Below, one piece after another: positions 1 to 6,003 of a stretch of DNA of 6,239 nucleotides. Source of the DNA: DASYSL01 sp036003365 (GTDB taxonomy: Bacteria > Eisenbacteria > RBG-16-71-46 > DASYSL01); NCBI GenBank assembly GCA_036003365.1, contig DASYSL010000082.1, positions 1 through 6,239 of the forward strand, in the 5' to 3' direction. A program made the translations under genes and the position numbers. The first letter of the stretch is position 1. Every line of letters begins with the position of its first letter. The notes below the pieces were generated by a model, which was not told where the DNA came from, made no database searches, and saw nothing but the letters and a program-made list of their open reading frames with translations.

Positions 1-545
1 TGGCCGATGCTGGCGCCGAGCACGAGCACGCCGACCACGCGGCCGCCCGCAATCACCGGTGTCGCCGTGCCCTGGAAGTGCAACGGCGGCGCGACCACGA
101 TGCCGCTGGTCGCCGTGCCGTGGAGCGCCTTGCGAACAAAATCCGTCTCCTGCACGCGGGGTGCGTTCTCGCTGCCCACCGAGGCCACGGGCTTGCCATA
201 CTCGTCGAGGACGACGAGCAGGTCGGCGTGCGCGATGGTATTGAAGTCGCGCGCCACGCCGGCCACGGTGTTGCGATAGGCGGGATCGGCATGCGAGCCG
301 GGCAGGGTGAGCACCGAGAAGAAGCGCGGGTCGCGCACGATGACGCGGCTCGCGACGCGCAGCTGCTCGGCGCGCTCGTGGAGCATGTCCTCGAACACCG
401 CGGCGGCGCGACGCAGATCCAGCTCGAGATTGCGATGCACCTGCTGCGAGACGTTCCGGTTCACGACCCACAAGGTAGCCAGCACGAGGCCGACCAGCGG
501 CACAACCGTGAATAGAAGGATGCGCCAGCGCAGGCTGCTTCGCAC
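1..545 (-). CDS. Membrane sensor protein with Cache-like extracytoplasmic domain (C-terminal part missing)
   Basis: The first 181 residues are visible; the rest lies beyond the left edge. Residues about 8-28 form a transmembrane helix (RILLFTVVPLVGLVLATLWV) preceded by basic residues, as in inside-anchored sensors. Residues 32-65 look like a long amphipathic helix. Residues 66-181 resemble a Cache fold: a DLLVVLDEYGKPVAS strand-turn-strand near 108-122, an ETDFVRKAL helix near 133-141, and PVIAGGRVVGVLVLG strands at 163-177. Such domains sense small ligands in the periplasm and feed HAMP, histidine kinase, GGDEF/EAL or cyclase outputs; the output here cannot be seen. I chose GTG at 543-545 because it follows the TGA of the copper-protein gene by only 2 bases and no ATG or GTG lies in frame just upstream. 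There is no clear Shine-Dalgarno site, so translation is probably coupled to the upstream gene. The Cache assignment is from pattern recognition, not a profile search. Confidence 0.75.
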   Translation of the reverse strand, partial: MRSSLRWRILLFTVVPLVGLVLATLWVVNRNVSQQVHRNLELDLRRAAAVFEDMLHERAEQLRVASRVIVRDPRFFSVLTLPGSHADPAYRNTVAGVARDFNTIAHADLLVVLDEYGKPVASVGSENAPRVQETDFVRKALHGTATSGIVVAPPLHFQGTATPVIAGGRVVGVLVLGASIG

Positions 546-547
546 GC

Positions 548-1222
548 TCAGTACCGGAAGTCCGCGGTCACGTCGCCGTGGGCGGGAACGTCGACGTCGC
601 GGTGGATCTCGCCCAAGTCGGGATGCCAGACCTTGATGGTATAGGTGCCGGCGGGGAGATCGGGAAGGGCGAAGGAGCCGTTGGCGGCAGGCATGGTGAA
701 GGCGTGGTGGGGGAGCACCAGGATGAAGGCCGCCATGTCGGAGTGGATGTCGCAGTACACGTTCACGAGTCCCGGCTTGTCGAAGCGAACTTTGCGCGTC
801 TGCCCGCGCGGATACTTGCCCAGGTCGAATCGCTTGTAGGGCGAGACGCTGAACACGTTGTGGAAGATGGGATCGTGGTTTGGAAACGACACGACGGTTC
901 CCTTCTGGACGGCCAGCACGCGCGGCACGAACGACTGGTCCTTCTGCCCCAGCTCCGGGGTCGCGGTCGGCGGCGGCGGCACGGGCACCGAGGCCGGCAG
1001 CTTGTCGACGTAGATGACGGCATCCGTGACCAAACCGGCAGCGTGCATCGCCGACGTCATGGAGCCGGCGCGTCCCGGATAAGGATGGAGTCTCGCCTCG
1101 CTCGTCATCGTGGGAACCTCGAGCGTGCCCCTGATCACGCCCGCCCAGGCGAGCGTGGGCAACACGAGCAACGCGGCGCCGAGCCCGGCGCGCGCGCTTC
1201 TCCACCAGGTTTTCGCCGGCAT
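548..1222 (-). CDS. Secreted type-1 copper (plastocyanin-like) protein with carboxypeptidase-regulatory-like C-terminus
   Basis: This is a 224-residue exported protein. A signal peptide spans residues 1-27, with basic residues, a hydrophobic stretch and a likely cut after A25-W26-A27. The cupredoxin part covers about 95-170. It carries the expected type-1 copper ligands: H121 in FPNHDPIFHNVFS, then C157, H160 and M163 in YCDIHSDMAAFILV, spaced C-x2-H-x2-M. A proline-rich stretch at 79-89 precedes it. Residues 181-210 (NGSFALPDLPAGTYTIKVWH and following) look like a carboxypeptidase-regulatory-like beta domain. Proteins of this shape are often labelled methylamine utilization protein, but no methylamine dehydrogenase genes are visible, so that name should not be read as a function. 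The likely role is electron transfer or copper binding in the periplasm. The start ATG has a strong AGGGAGG site just upstream (bases 1227-1233). The gene leads an operon with the sensor gene 2 bases downstream. Confidence 0.88.
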   Translation of the reverse strand: MPAKTWWRSARAGLGAALLVLPTLAWAGVIRGTLEVPTMTSEARLHPYPGRAGSMTSAMHAAGLVTDAVIYVDKLPASVPVPPPPTATPELGQKDQSFVPRVLAVQKGTVVSFPNHDPIFHNVFSVSPYKRFDLGKYPRGQTRKVRFDKPGLVNVYCDIHSDMAAFILVLPHHAFTMPAANGSFALPDLPAGTYTIKVWHPDLGEIHRDVDVPAHGDVTADFRY

Positions 1223-1316
1223 CTTTCCTCCCTGACCGATGCGGTCGGCTGCGCCCGGGTGCGATCCCGCTCTCTCCTGCAGACGGAGTTCCCCCCTGCG
1301 TTTTCGGCCCCGCGGC

Positions 1317-1336
1317 GCCCCGCCTTGAGGCGGGGC
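1317..1336. other. GC-rich hairpin in divergent spacer
   Basis: A perfect 8-bp inverted repeat, GCCCCGCC then loop TTGA then GGCGGGGC, lies between the divergent copper-protein and ATPase genes. No T-run follows on either strand, so it is not a typical intrinsic terminator. It would lie upstream of the proposed ATPase promoter and in or near the leader of the minus-strand operon. It could be a regulator site, a leader hairpin, or a chance product of high GC. Confidence 0.4.
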
Positions 1337-1354
1337 CCAGAGCGGTCGCCCTGT

Positions 1355-1363
1355 TGCTATACT
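1355..1363 (+). promoter_or_regulatory. Candidate extended -10 promoter for the ATPase gene
   Basis: TGCTATACT matches the extended -10 pattern TGnTATAAT at all but one position and stands out in a GC-rich spacer. No good -35 box is seen 16-18 bases upstream, which is typical of extended -10 promoters. Transcription would begin near 1370, leaving a leader of about 80 bases before the ATG at 1451. It would drive the AAA+ ATPase and probably the two genes after it. Confidence 0.5.
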
Positions 1364-1450
1364 CCAGTCGACGATGTGACGAAATCGCTCGGGCGAAGCC
1401 CCAGCCGGAGGCCCGACCGAGCCGTTCCCGCACCCACCAGAAAGCCGAAA

Positions 1451-2956
1451 ATGACGAGCCTTGCACCCAAGCCGCGCACGCTGGCCGAGCTTCGAGCCTC
1501 GGGGTATCGGTCGCGCACGGTGAAGCAGGAACTGCGTGAAAACCTGATCGCCGCCATCCGTGAGGGCGTGAATCTCTTCCCGGGCATCGTGGGCTACGAC
1601 AAGACGGTGGTGCCGCAGCTCGAGAACGCCATCCTGTCGCAGCACGACTTCATCCTTCTCGGGCTGCGCGGCCAGGCCAAGACACGCATCCTGCGCGCCC
1701 TGCCCGCGTTCCTCGACGAGTGGCTGCCGGCGGTGGCCGGCTGCGAGCTGAACGACGACCCCCTGAACCCGGTGTGCCGGAGCTGCCGCGCGCGGTTGCA
1801 GGAAAGGGGAGACGGGCTCGAGATCGTGTGGCTGTCGCGCGACGAGCGTTATCGCGAGAAGCTGGCGACGCCCGACGTCACCATCGCCGACCTCATCGGC
1901 GACGTGGATCCGATCAAGGCGGCGACGCGCCGCCTCACCTTCGCCGACGAGGAAGTGATCCACTACGGCATCATCCCGCGCACCAACCGCGGTATCTTCG
2001 CCGTCAACGAGCTGCCGGACTTGCAGCCGCGCATCCAGGTCGGTCTCCTCAACATCCTCGAGGAGAAGGACATCCAGATCCGCGGCTTCCCGGTGCGCAT
2101 CCCGCTCGACCTCTTGCTCGTCTTCTCGGCCAACCCCGAGGACTACACGAATCGCGGCAACATCATCACGCCGCTGCGCGACCGCATCGCCTCGCAGATC
2201 ACGACGCACTATCCGCTGTCCGTCGAGGACGGCATGGCGATCACACAGCAGGAGGCGTGGTCGGCGCGTGACGCCGGGGTCGAGGTAGTGGTGCCGCAGT
2301 GGTTCCGCGAGCTGATCGAGGAGATCGCGGTGCAGGCGCGCAAGAGCGAGTACGTCGACCAGACCTCGGGAGTGAGCGCGCGCATGACCATCGCGCTGCT
2401 CGAAAACGTGATCTCCAACGCCGAGCGCCGCGGTCTGCGCACGGGCGAAAAACACGTGCTGCCGCGCCTCGCCGACCTGCACGGCGCTCTTTCGGCGATC
2501 AGCGGCAAGGTGGAGCTGGTATTCGAAGGCGAGCAAGAGGGACCAGTCAACGTGGCCCGCCATCTGATCGGCAAAGGCGTGAAGGGACTCTTCGCGCGCC
2601 GCTTCCCCGACGCCTACCGCACCAAGGGCAAGGATCCCACGGCCAACTCCGTGTACCGCCCGGTGCTCGATTGGTTCTCGGCCGGCAAGACGGTCGAGGT
2701 ATCGGACGAAACACCGGCGCAGGACTTCTATAAAGGTCTGGCCGCCGTGGGCGGTCTCGAGGCCCTCGCCCGCAAGCACCTCGAGCTGTCGACACCGGAG
2801 GAGCTGGGCCCGGCGATGGAGTTCGTGCTCGAAGGTCTGCACCAGAACTCGGCGCTGTCGCGCGAGCGCGTCGACGCCGGGCAGGTGTCCTATCGCGACA
2901 TGCTCAAGTCGATGCTCTCGGGCATGCGCACGCGCGACGAAGACGACGACGACTAG
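1451..2956 (+). CDS. MoxR/magnesium-chelatase-type AAA+ ATPase
   Basis: This is a 501-residue cytosolic ATPase. The Walker A motif is GLRGQAKT (71-78). The Walker B position reads IFAVNE (182-187), with Asn where Asp is usual. Sensor 1 is in VFSANPEDY (N228), the arginine-finger region is PLRDRI (241-246), and a sensor-2 arginine is likely at R311 in TSGVSARMTI. Between Walker A and B is a long insertion (about 92-180) with C98, C109 and C112, the last two spaced C-x2-C, a possible metal site. Residues 360-490 are a helical C-terminal extension, ending in an acidic DEDDDD tail. MoxR/ChlI-class ATPases usually work with a VWA-domain partner to remodel a target or insert a metal, and such a partner is encoded at 4241-5335. 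I chose ATG 1451; the upstream extension is Pro/Arg-rich and looks non-coding, though a GTG at 1376 is in frame. The ribosome site before 1451 (AGAAAG) is weak. The target is unknown. Confidence 0.9.
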   Translation: MTSLAPKPRTLAELRASGYRSRTVKQELRENLIAAIREGVNLFPGIVGYDKTVVPQLENAILSQHDFILLGLRGQAKTRILRALPAFLDEWLPAVAGCELNDDPLNPVCRSCRARLQERGDGLEIVWLSRDERYREKLATPDVTIADLIGDVDPIKAATRRLTFADEEVIHYGIIPRTNRGIFAVNELPDLQPRIQVGLLNILEEKDIQIRGFPVRIPLDLLLVFSANPEDYTNRGNIITPLRDRIASQITTHYPLSVEDGMAITQQEAWSARDAGVEVVVPQWFRELIEEIAVQARKSEYVDQTSGVSARMTIALLENVISNAERRGLRTGEKHVLPRLADLHGALSAISGKVELVFEGEQEGPVNVARHLIGKGVKGLFARRFPDAYRTKGKDPTANSVYRPVLDWFSAGKTVEVSDETPAQDFYKGLAAVGGLEALARKHLELSTPEELGPAMEFVLEGLHQNSALSRERVDAGQVSYRDMLKSMLSGMRTRDEDDDD

Positions 2957-2968
2957 GAGCGCCACGGC

Positions 2969-4222
2969 GTGACCAACCGCGTTCCTGGCCGCAACGCGCT
3001 CTACTTCATCGGGATCACGGTCCTTCTCGACACCATCGGCTTCAGCCTCATCGCGCCGATTCTGCCGCGATTGCTGGTCGAGCTTACCGGCAGGAGCGTG
3101 AGCCAGTCCGCCGTGTTCGGCGGCTGGCTCTCCTTCGTCTACGCCATCATGCAGTTCGTGTGCGCGCCGATCCTGGGCGGCCTCTCGGATCGCTTCGGGC
3201 GCCGGCCCGTTCTCCTCTATTCCGTCGCTTCGCTCGGCGTCGACTACCTGATCATGGGTTTCGCACCCACCTTGGGCTGGCTCTTCCTCGGGCGCGCCAT
3301 CTCGGGCATCGCCGGCGCCTCGTTCACGCCGGCCTACGCCTACGTGGCCGACATTTCGGCCCCTGAAAAGCGCGCGCAGAGCTTTGGGCTGATCAGCGCC
3401 TCTTTCGGCATCGGATTCATCATCGGGCCCGGGCTCGGCGGCCTCCTGAGCGGCTTTGGCGTGCGCGCGCCCTTCTTCGCCGCCGCCACGCTCAGCCTGC
3501 TCAATTTCATCTACGGGTTCTTCGTCCTGCCCGAGTCCTTGCCGCGCGAGAGACGGCGCGCGTTCAACCCCCGTCGCGCCAATCCTCTGGGCACTCTGTT
3601 TCACATGTGGAAGCGGCCGGCGGTGCGCAACGTGCTCGGCGCGTTCTTCTTCTGGATGGTCGCCAACCAGGTGATGCCGTCCACGTGGTCGTTCTACACC
3701 AAGCTCAAGTTCGGCTGGTCGGAAGCCCTGATCGGAGCTTCGTTCACCTGCGCGGGTGTGGTCATGGCCGCGAGCCAGGCCTTGCTCATGCGCCGGTTGG
3801 TGCCACGCATCGGCGAGCGCCGCTCGGCCCTCCTGGGAATCGCGAGCGCCAGCCTCGGCTACATCGGCTTCGGATTGGCCACGCAGGGCTGGATGATGTT
3901 CGCATGGCTCGTCACCTGGCTCTTCGGCGCTCTCGTCATGCCGAGCACCAATGCGCTGCTCACGCATCGGGTGCCGCCCGACGCGCAAGGAGAGCTGCAG
4001 GGTGCGGTTGCCTGCCTGATCTCGCTGGCCTCGATCACGGGCCCCGTGCTCATGACACAGATCTTCGGCTACTTCACCTCGCCTTCTGCGCCGGTGTACC
4101 TGCCGGGCGCCTCGTTCTTGTTCTCCGCCACCCTCGCGATGACATGCTGGTTCGCCTACCGCGCGGCCACGCGCGAATCCGCGGTCGAGACGGGGCAAGC
4201 TCTGCAAGGGACGGCCGCATAG
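2969..4222 (+). CDS. MFS drug-exporter-type transporter, TetA-like (DHA1 family)
   Basis: This 417-residue inner-membrane protein has the length and about 12 hydrophobic segments of DHA1 proton antiporters. Helix 1 has LLDTIGFSLIAPILP (19-33), with the acidic D21 as in TetA. The loop 2-3 motif A is GGLSDRFGRRPVLL (70-83). Motif C in helix 5 is GIGFIIGPGLGG (147-158). VADISAPEKRAQSFG (126-140) matches the TetA layout before motif C. In the second half, FGWSEALIGASF (248-259) and GELQGAVACLISLASITGP (341-359) also follow TetA-like proteins. A basic central loop (190-220) separates the halves. Start GTG 2969 has GGAG at 2956-2959 with 9 bases of spacing, and it begins 12 bases after the ATPase stop, so the two are probably co-transcribed. 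The resemblance to tetracycline exporters is strong, but a drug substrate or resistance cannot be inferred from it; many chromosomal homologues export unknown compounds. Confidence 0.9.
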   Translation: MTNRVPGRNALYFIGITVLLDTIGFSLIAPILPRLLVELTGRSVSQSAVFGGWLSFVYAIMQFVCAPILGGLSDRFGRRPVLLYSVASLGVDYLIMGFAPTLGWLFLGRAISGIAGASFTPAYAYVADISAPEKRAQSFGLISASFGIGFIIGPGLGGLLSGFGVRAPFFAAATLSLLNFIYGFFVLPESLPRERRRAFNPRRANPLGTLFHMWKRPAVRNVLGAFFFWMVANQVMPSTWSFYTKLKFGWSEALIGASFTCAGVVMAASQALLMRRLVPRIGERRSALLGIASASLGYIGFGLATQGWMMFAWLVTWLFGALVMPSTNALLTHRVPPDAQGELQGAVACLISLASITGPVLMTQIFGYFTSPSAPVYLPGASFLFSATLAMTCWFAYRAATRESAVETGQALQGTAA

Positions 4223-4225
4223 GAG

Positions 4226-4234
4226 TGGTATCCT
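4226..4234 (+). promoter_or_regulatory. Candidate extended -10 box placed for a leaderless VWA mRNA
   Basis: TGGTATCCT fits TGnTAnnnT and ends 6 bases before the ATG at 4241, so the normal start of transcription would fall on or next to that A. The nearest Shine-Dalgarno-like GGAG (4222-4225) is 15 bases from the ATG, too far to work well. Together these suggest an internal promoter giving a leaderless mRNA. No good -35 box is seen. Read-through from the upstream genes is equally possible. Confidence 0.3.
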
Positions 4235-4240
4235 CAGGCC

Positions 4241-5335
4241 ATGCGATTTCGCTACGAAAAGTGGAAGGGCGGCTGGTTCGACAACCCCGACTTCCGCAAG
4301 GCGCTCCTCCAGCTCTATCACCAGATCCTTCTCTCGGTGAACGGAGACGTGGACGAAGCGCTCGAGGCTCTGGACCGGATCGGCAAGCACTACGGGCTCT
4401 TCGACGGCAAGTTCTCGATCGAGGACTTCAAGAAGTGGCTCACGGAGAACGAGTCGATCCGCGAGGTGAAGCCGGGCCGTCATGAGCTGACGAAAAAGGG
4501 CGAGCGCACGATCCGCCGCGACTCGCTGAACGAGATCTTCGGCTCCTTGCGCAAGGACGCGGCGGGTGATCACCGCGTGCCGCAGTCCGGCGGAGGCAAC
4601 GAGCGCTTGTCCGAGACGCGGCCTTATCTATTCGGCGACGCCGTCACCGAGATCGATTCCTTTTCGACTCTCGGCAATGCCATTCGCCGCGGTGGCCTCG
4701 ACGATCTCTCGGTGCACGAAGAAGATCTCGAGATCTACGAGACCGAACACCTCTCGGCCTGCGCCACCGTTCTGCTCCTCGACGTCAGCCACTCGATGAT
4801 TCTCTACGGAGAGGATCGCATCACGCCCGCCAAGCGCGTGGCCCTGGCCCTCACCGAGCTGATCACGACCCGGTATCCCAAAGACGAGCTGAACGTGATT
4901 CTGTTCGGCGACGATGCCTCTCTGGTGCCTTTGGAGAAGCTGCCTTACGTGGGGGTAGGACCGTTTCACACCAATACCAAGGCCGGGCTTCGCATGGCGC
5001 AGCAGATCCTCTTGCGCCGCCGTCACGCCAACAAGCAGATCGTGATGATCACCGACGGCAAGCCGTCGTGCATCTGGGAGAACGGACGCCTCTACAAGAA
5101 CCCGTTCGGCCTGGATCCCAAGATCGTGAACAAGACGCTCGACGAGGCGGTGAGCTGCCGCCGCAAGGGCATCACCATCACCACCTTCATGGTGGCCGAC
5201 GACCCCGCACTCCGCGGCTTCGTCGATAAATTCACGCGCCTGGCCAAGGGCCGCGCCTACTACTCAGACCTTGAGACGCTCGGCGCGTACGTGCTCGTGG
5301 ACTTCGTCAAGAACCGGCGCAAGCGGCTGCATTGA
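4241..5335 (+). CDS. VWA-domain protein, probable partner of the MoxR-type ATPase
   Basis: This 364-residue protein has no signal peptide or membrane helix. The N-terminal part (1-110) is charged and mostly helical, beginning MRFRYEKWKGGWF. Residues 111-125 are a Gly-rich linker. The VWA domain covers about 174-355. Its metal-ion-dependent adhesion site is complete: D181, S183 and S185 in LLLDVSHSM, T246 in HTNTKAGL, and D272 in MITDGKP. The C-terminus is basic (KNRRKRLH). In known pairs such as BchI/BchD, RavA/ViaA and NorQ/NorD, a VWA protein binds through this site and links the AAA+ ring to its target. It is therefore the natural partner of the ATPase at 1451-2956, although an exporter gene sits between them. 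The start is the first ATG after an in-frame stop (4220-4222, which ends the exporter gene), so it cannot lie further upstream. It begins 18 bases after that stop. Confidence 0.9.
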   Translation: MRFRYEKWKGGWFDNPDFRKALLQLYHQILLSVNGDVDEALEALDRIGKHYGLFDGKFSIEDFKKWLTENESIREVKPGRHELTKKGERTIRRDSLNEIFGSLRKDAAGDHRVPQSGGGNERLSETRPYLFGDAVTEIDSFSTLGNAIRRGGLDDLSVHEEDLEIYETEHLSACATVLLLDVSHSMILYGEDRITPAKRVALALTELITTRYPKDELNVILFGDDASLVPLEKLPYVGVGPFHTNTKAGLRMAQQILLRRRHANKQIVMITDGKPSCIWENGRLYKNPFGLDPKIVNKTLDEAVSCRRKGITITTFMVADDPALRGFVDKFTRLAKGRAYYSDLETLGAYVLVDFVKNRRKRLH

Positions 5336-5345
5336 GGTCGCACTT

Positions 5346-5732
5346 CTACTTGTTGTAGCCCGACTCCATCTTCTTGGGCTTGCCCGCTTCGCCGATGAGC
5401 ATGTTGAGAACGAGCGAGATCACGCTCACGAGCAGCGATCCCACCAAGGCGCCCCAGAATCCGTGGACCTCGAAGCCCTTGCCGGCGAGCAACGCGGCCA
5501 GGCCGAACATCGCGGCATTCAGAATGAAGATGAACAAGCCGAGCGTCACGATGGTGAATGGAAGCGTGAGCAGGAGAAGGACGGGACGCACGATCGCGTT
5601 GACCAGGCCGAGCACCAGGGCGGCGATGATCGCCGCACCCACGCTGTGGATGCTGACGAGGCCCGGAACGATCACGGCCGTGAGCCACAACGCGAGCGCG
5701 GTGACGACCCAGCGAATCAGTAGTCCCCTCAT
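5346..5732 (-). CDS. Small membrane protein of the YvlD / phage holin 4 (PF04020-type) family
   Basis: This 128-residue protein has four predicted membrane segments: about 5-23, 31-55, 60-83 and 92-114. The family signature is clear in LGLVNAIVRPVLLLLTLP (41-58), followed by FTIVTLGLFIFILNA (59-73) and a C-terminal hydrophobic helix ending LVLNMLIGE. The tail after it is short and basic (KPKKMESGYNK). Family members are common chromosomal proteins; despite the holin name most have no phage link, and none is seen here. The role is unknown, perhaps in envelope stress. The start at 5730-5732 has a strong GAGGAGG site (about bases 5736-5742) at good spacing. Longer in-frame starts upstream would add a basic, non-hydrophobic stretch not typical of the family. 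It faces the VWA gene, with stops only 10 bases apart. Confidence 0.88.
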   Translation of the reverse strand: MRGLLIRWVVTALALWLTAVIVPGLVSIHSVGAAIIAALVLGLVNAIVRPVLLLLTLPFTIVTLGLFIFILNAAMFGLAALLAGKGFEVHGFWGALVGSLLVSVISLVLNMLIGEAGKPKKMESGYNK

Positions 5733-5872
5733 GACGCCTCCTCGAATGAGTGTCCAGACCGGCACATAAACCGCGCGCCATCCTACACCTTCGCGGCCCA
5801 GGCGGCTTCCGCGCCTGAATGAGCCAATCCCCGGCATTTCCGCGCCTTATCCCTTGGCGCAGGCGTCGACAG

Positions 5873-5894
5873 CAACAGGCCGTGCGGCCTGTTG
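5873..5894. repeat. 22-bp perfect inverted repeat
   Basis: CAACAGGCCG, two bases TG, then CGGCCTGTTG: two 10-base arms that match perfectly. As RNA it would form a 9-bp stem with a GTGC loop. No T-run follows on the plus strand, and on the minus strand the flank is also not T-rich, so it is a poor intrinsic terminator. It lies in the spacer between the divergent membrane-protein genes and could be an operator or leader hairpin. Its right arm extended (TGTTGAG, 5890-5896) can instead pair with CTCAACA at 5929-5935. Confidence 0.6.
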
Positions 5895-5939
5895 AGGGAC
5901 CATAAGGGCCACTCTGCAGGCCTGCCTGCTCAACACTTA

Positions 5940-5979
5940 GTGGACGACTCACTCGCCCGCGGGCGAGTGAGTGGTCCAC
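5940..5979. repeat. 40-bp near-perfect palindrome upstream of the last gene
   Basis: Two 20-base arms meet with no spacer: GTGGACGACTCACTCGCCCG and its reverse complement with one mismatch (G5946 opposite G5973). It ends 12 bases before the AAGGAG ribosome site of the gene at 6004. No T-run follows on either strand. It is far longer than expected by chance and could be a regulator operator, an mRNA leader hairpin, or a REP-like repeat; only one copy is in this window. Confidence 0.75.
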
Positions 5980-6003
5980 CCGACATCATCTAAGGAGCAA
6001 GTC

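Noticed and set aside
1317..1336. Intrinsic terminator
   Set aside because: The hairpin is perfect, but no T-run follows on either strand and it lies between divergent gene starts, where no upstream gene needs to end.
578..1450. Plus-strand extension of the ATPase frame upstream of 1451
   Set aside because: It overlaps the copper-protein gene in antisense and then crosses a promoter-like spacer; the translation is Pro/Arg/Gly-rich with no domain. The conserved-looking protein begins after 1451.
2969..4222. Acquired tetracycline-resistance gene on a mobile element
   Set aside because: Base composition matches the neighbours, there are no insertion sequences, terminal repeats or a tetR-type regulator beside it, and TetA-like exporters are common on chromosomes.
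1223..4573. A minus-strand open frame of over 1,100 codons running on upstream of the copper protein, antisense to the ATPase, exporter and part of the VWA gene
   Set aside because: Its translation is Arg/His/Ala/Glu-rich with no domain pattern, as expected opposite high-GC genes. The copper protein has its own signal peptide and strong ribosome site at 1222, which would be buried in such a fusion.
5346..5732. A phage lysis gene, suggested by the holin family name
   Set aside because: PF04020-type proteins are mostly chromosomal membrane proteins, and there is no endolysin, capsid or integrase gene nearby.
5733..5979. Minus-strand open reading through the spacer upstream of the YvlD-type gene
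   Set aside because: The predicted peptide is basic and low in hydrophobic residues, lacks a domain and crosses the inverted repeats. The ribosome site and family length both favour the start at 5732.
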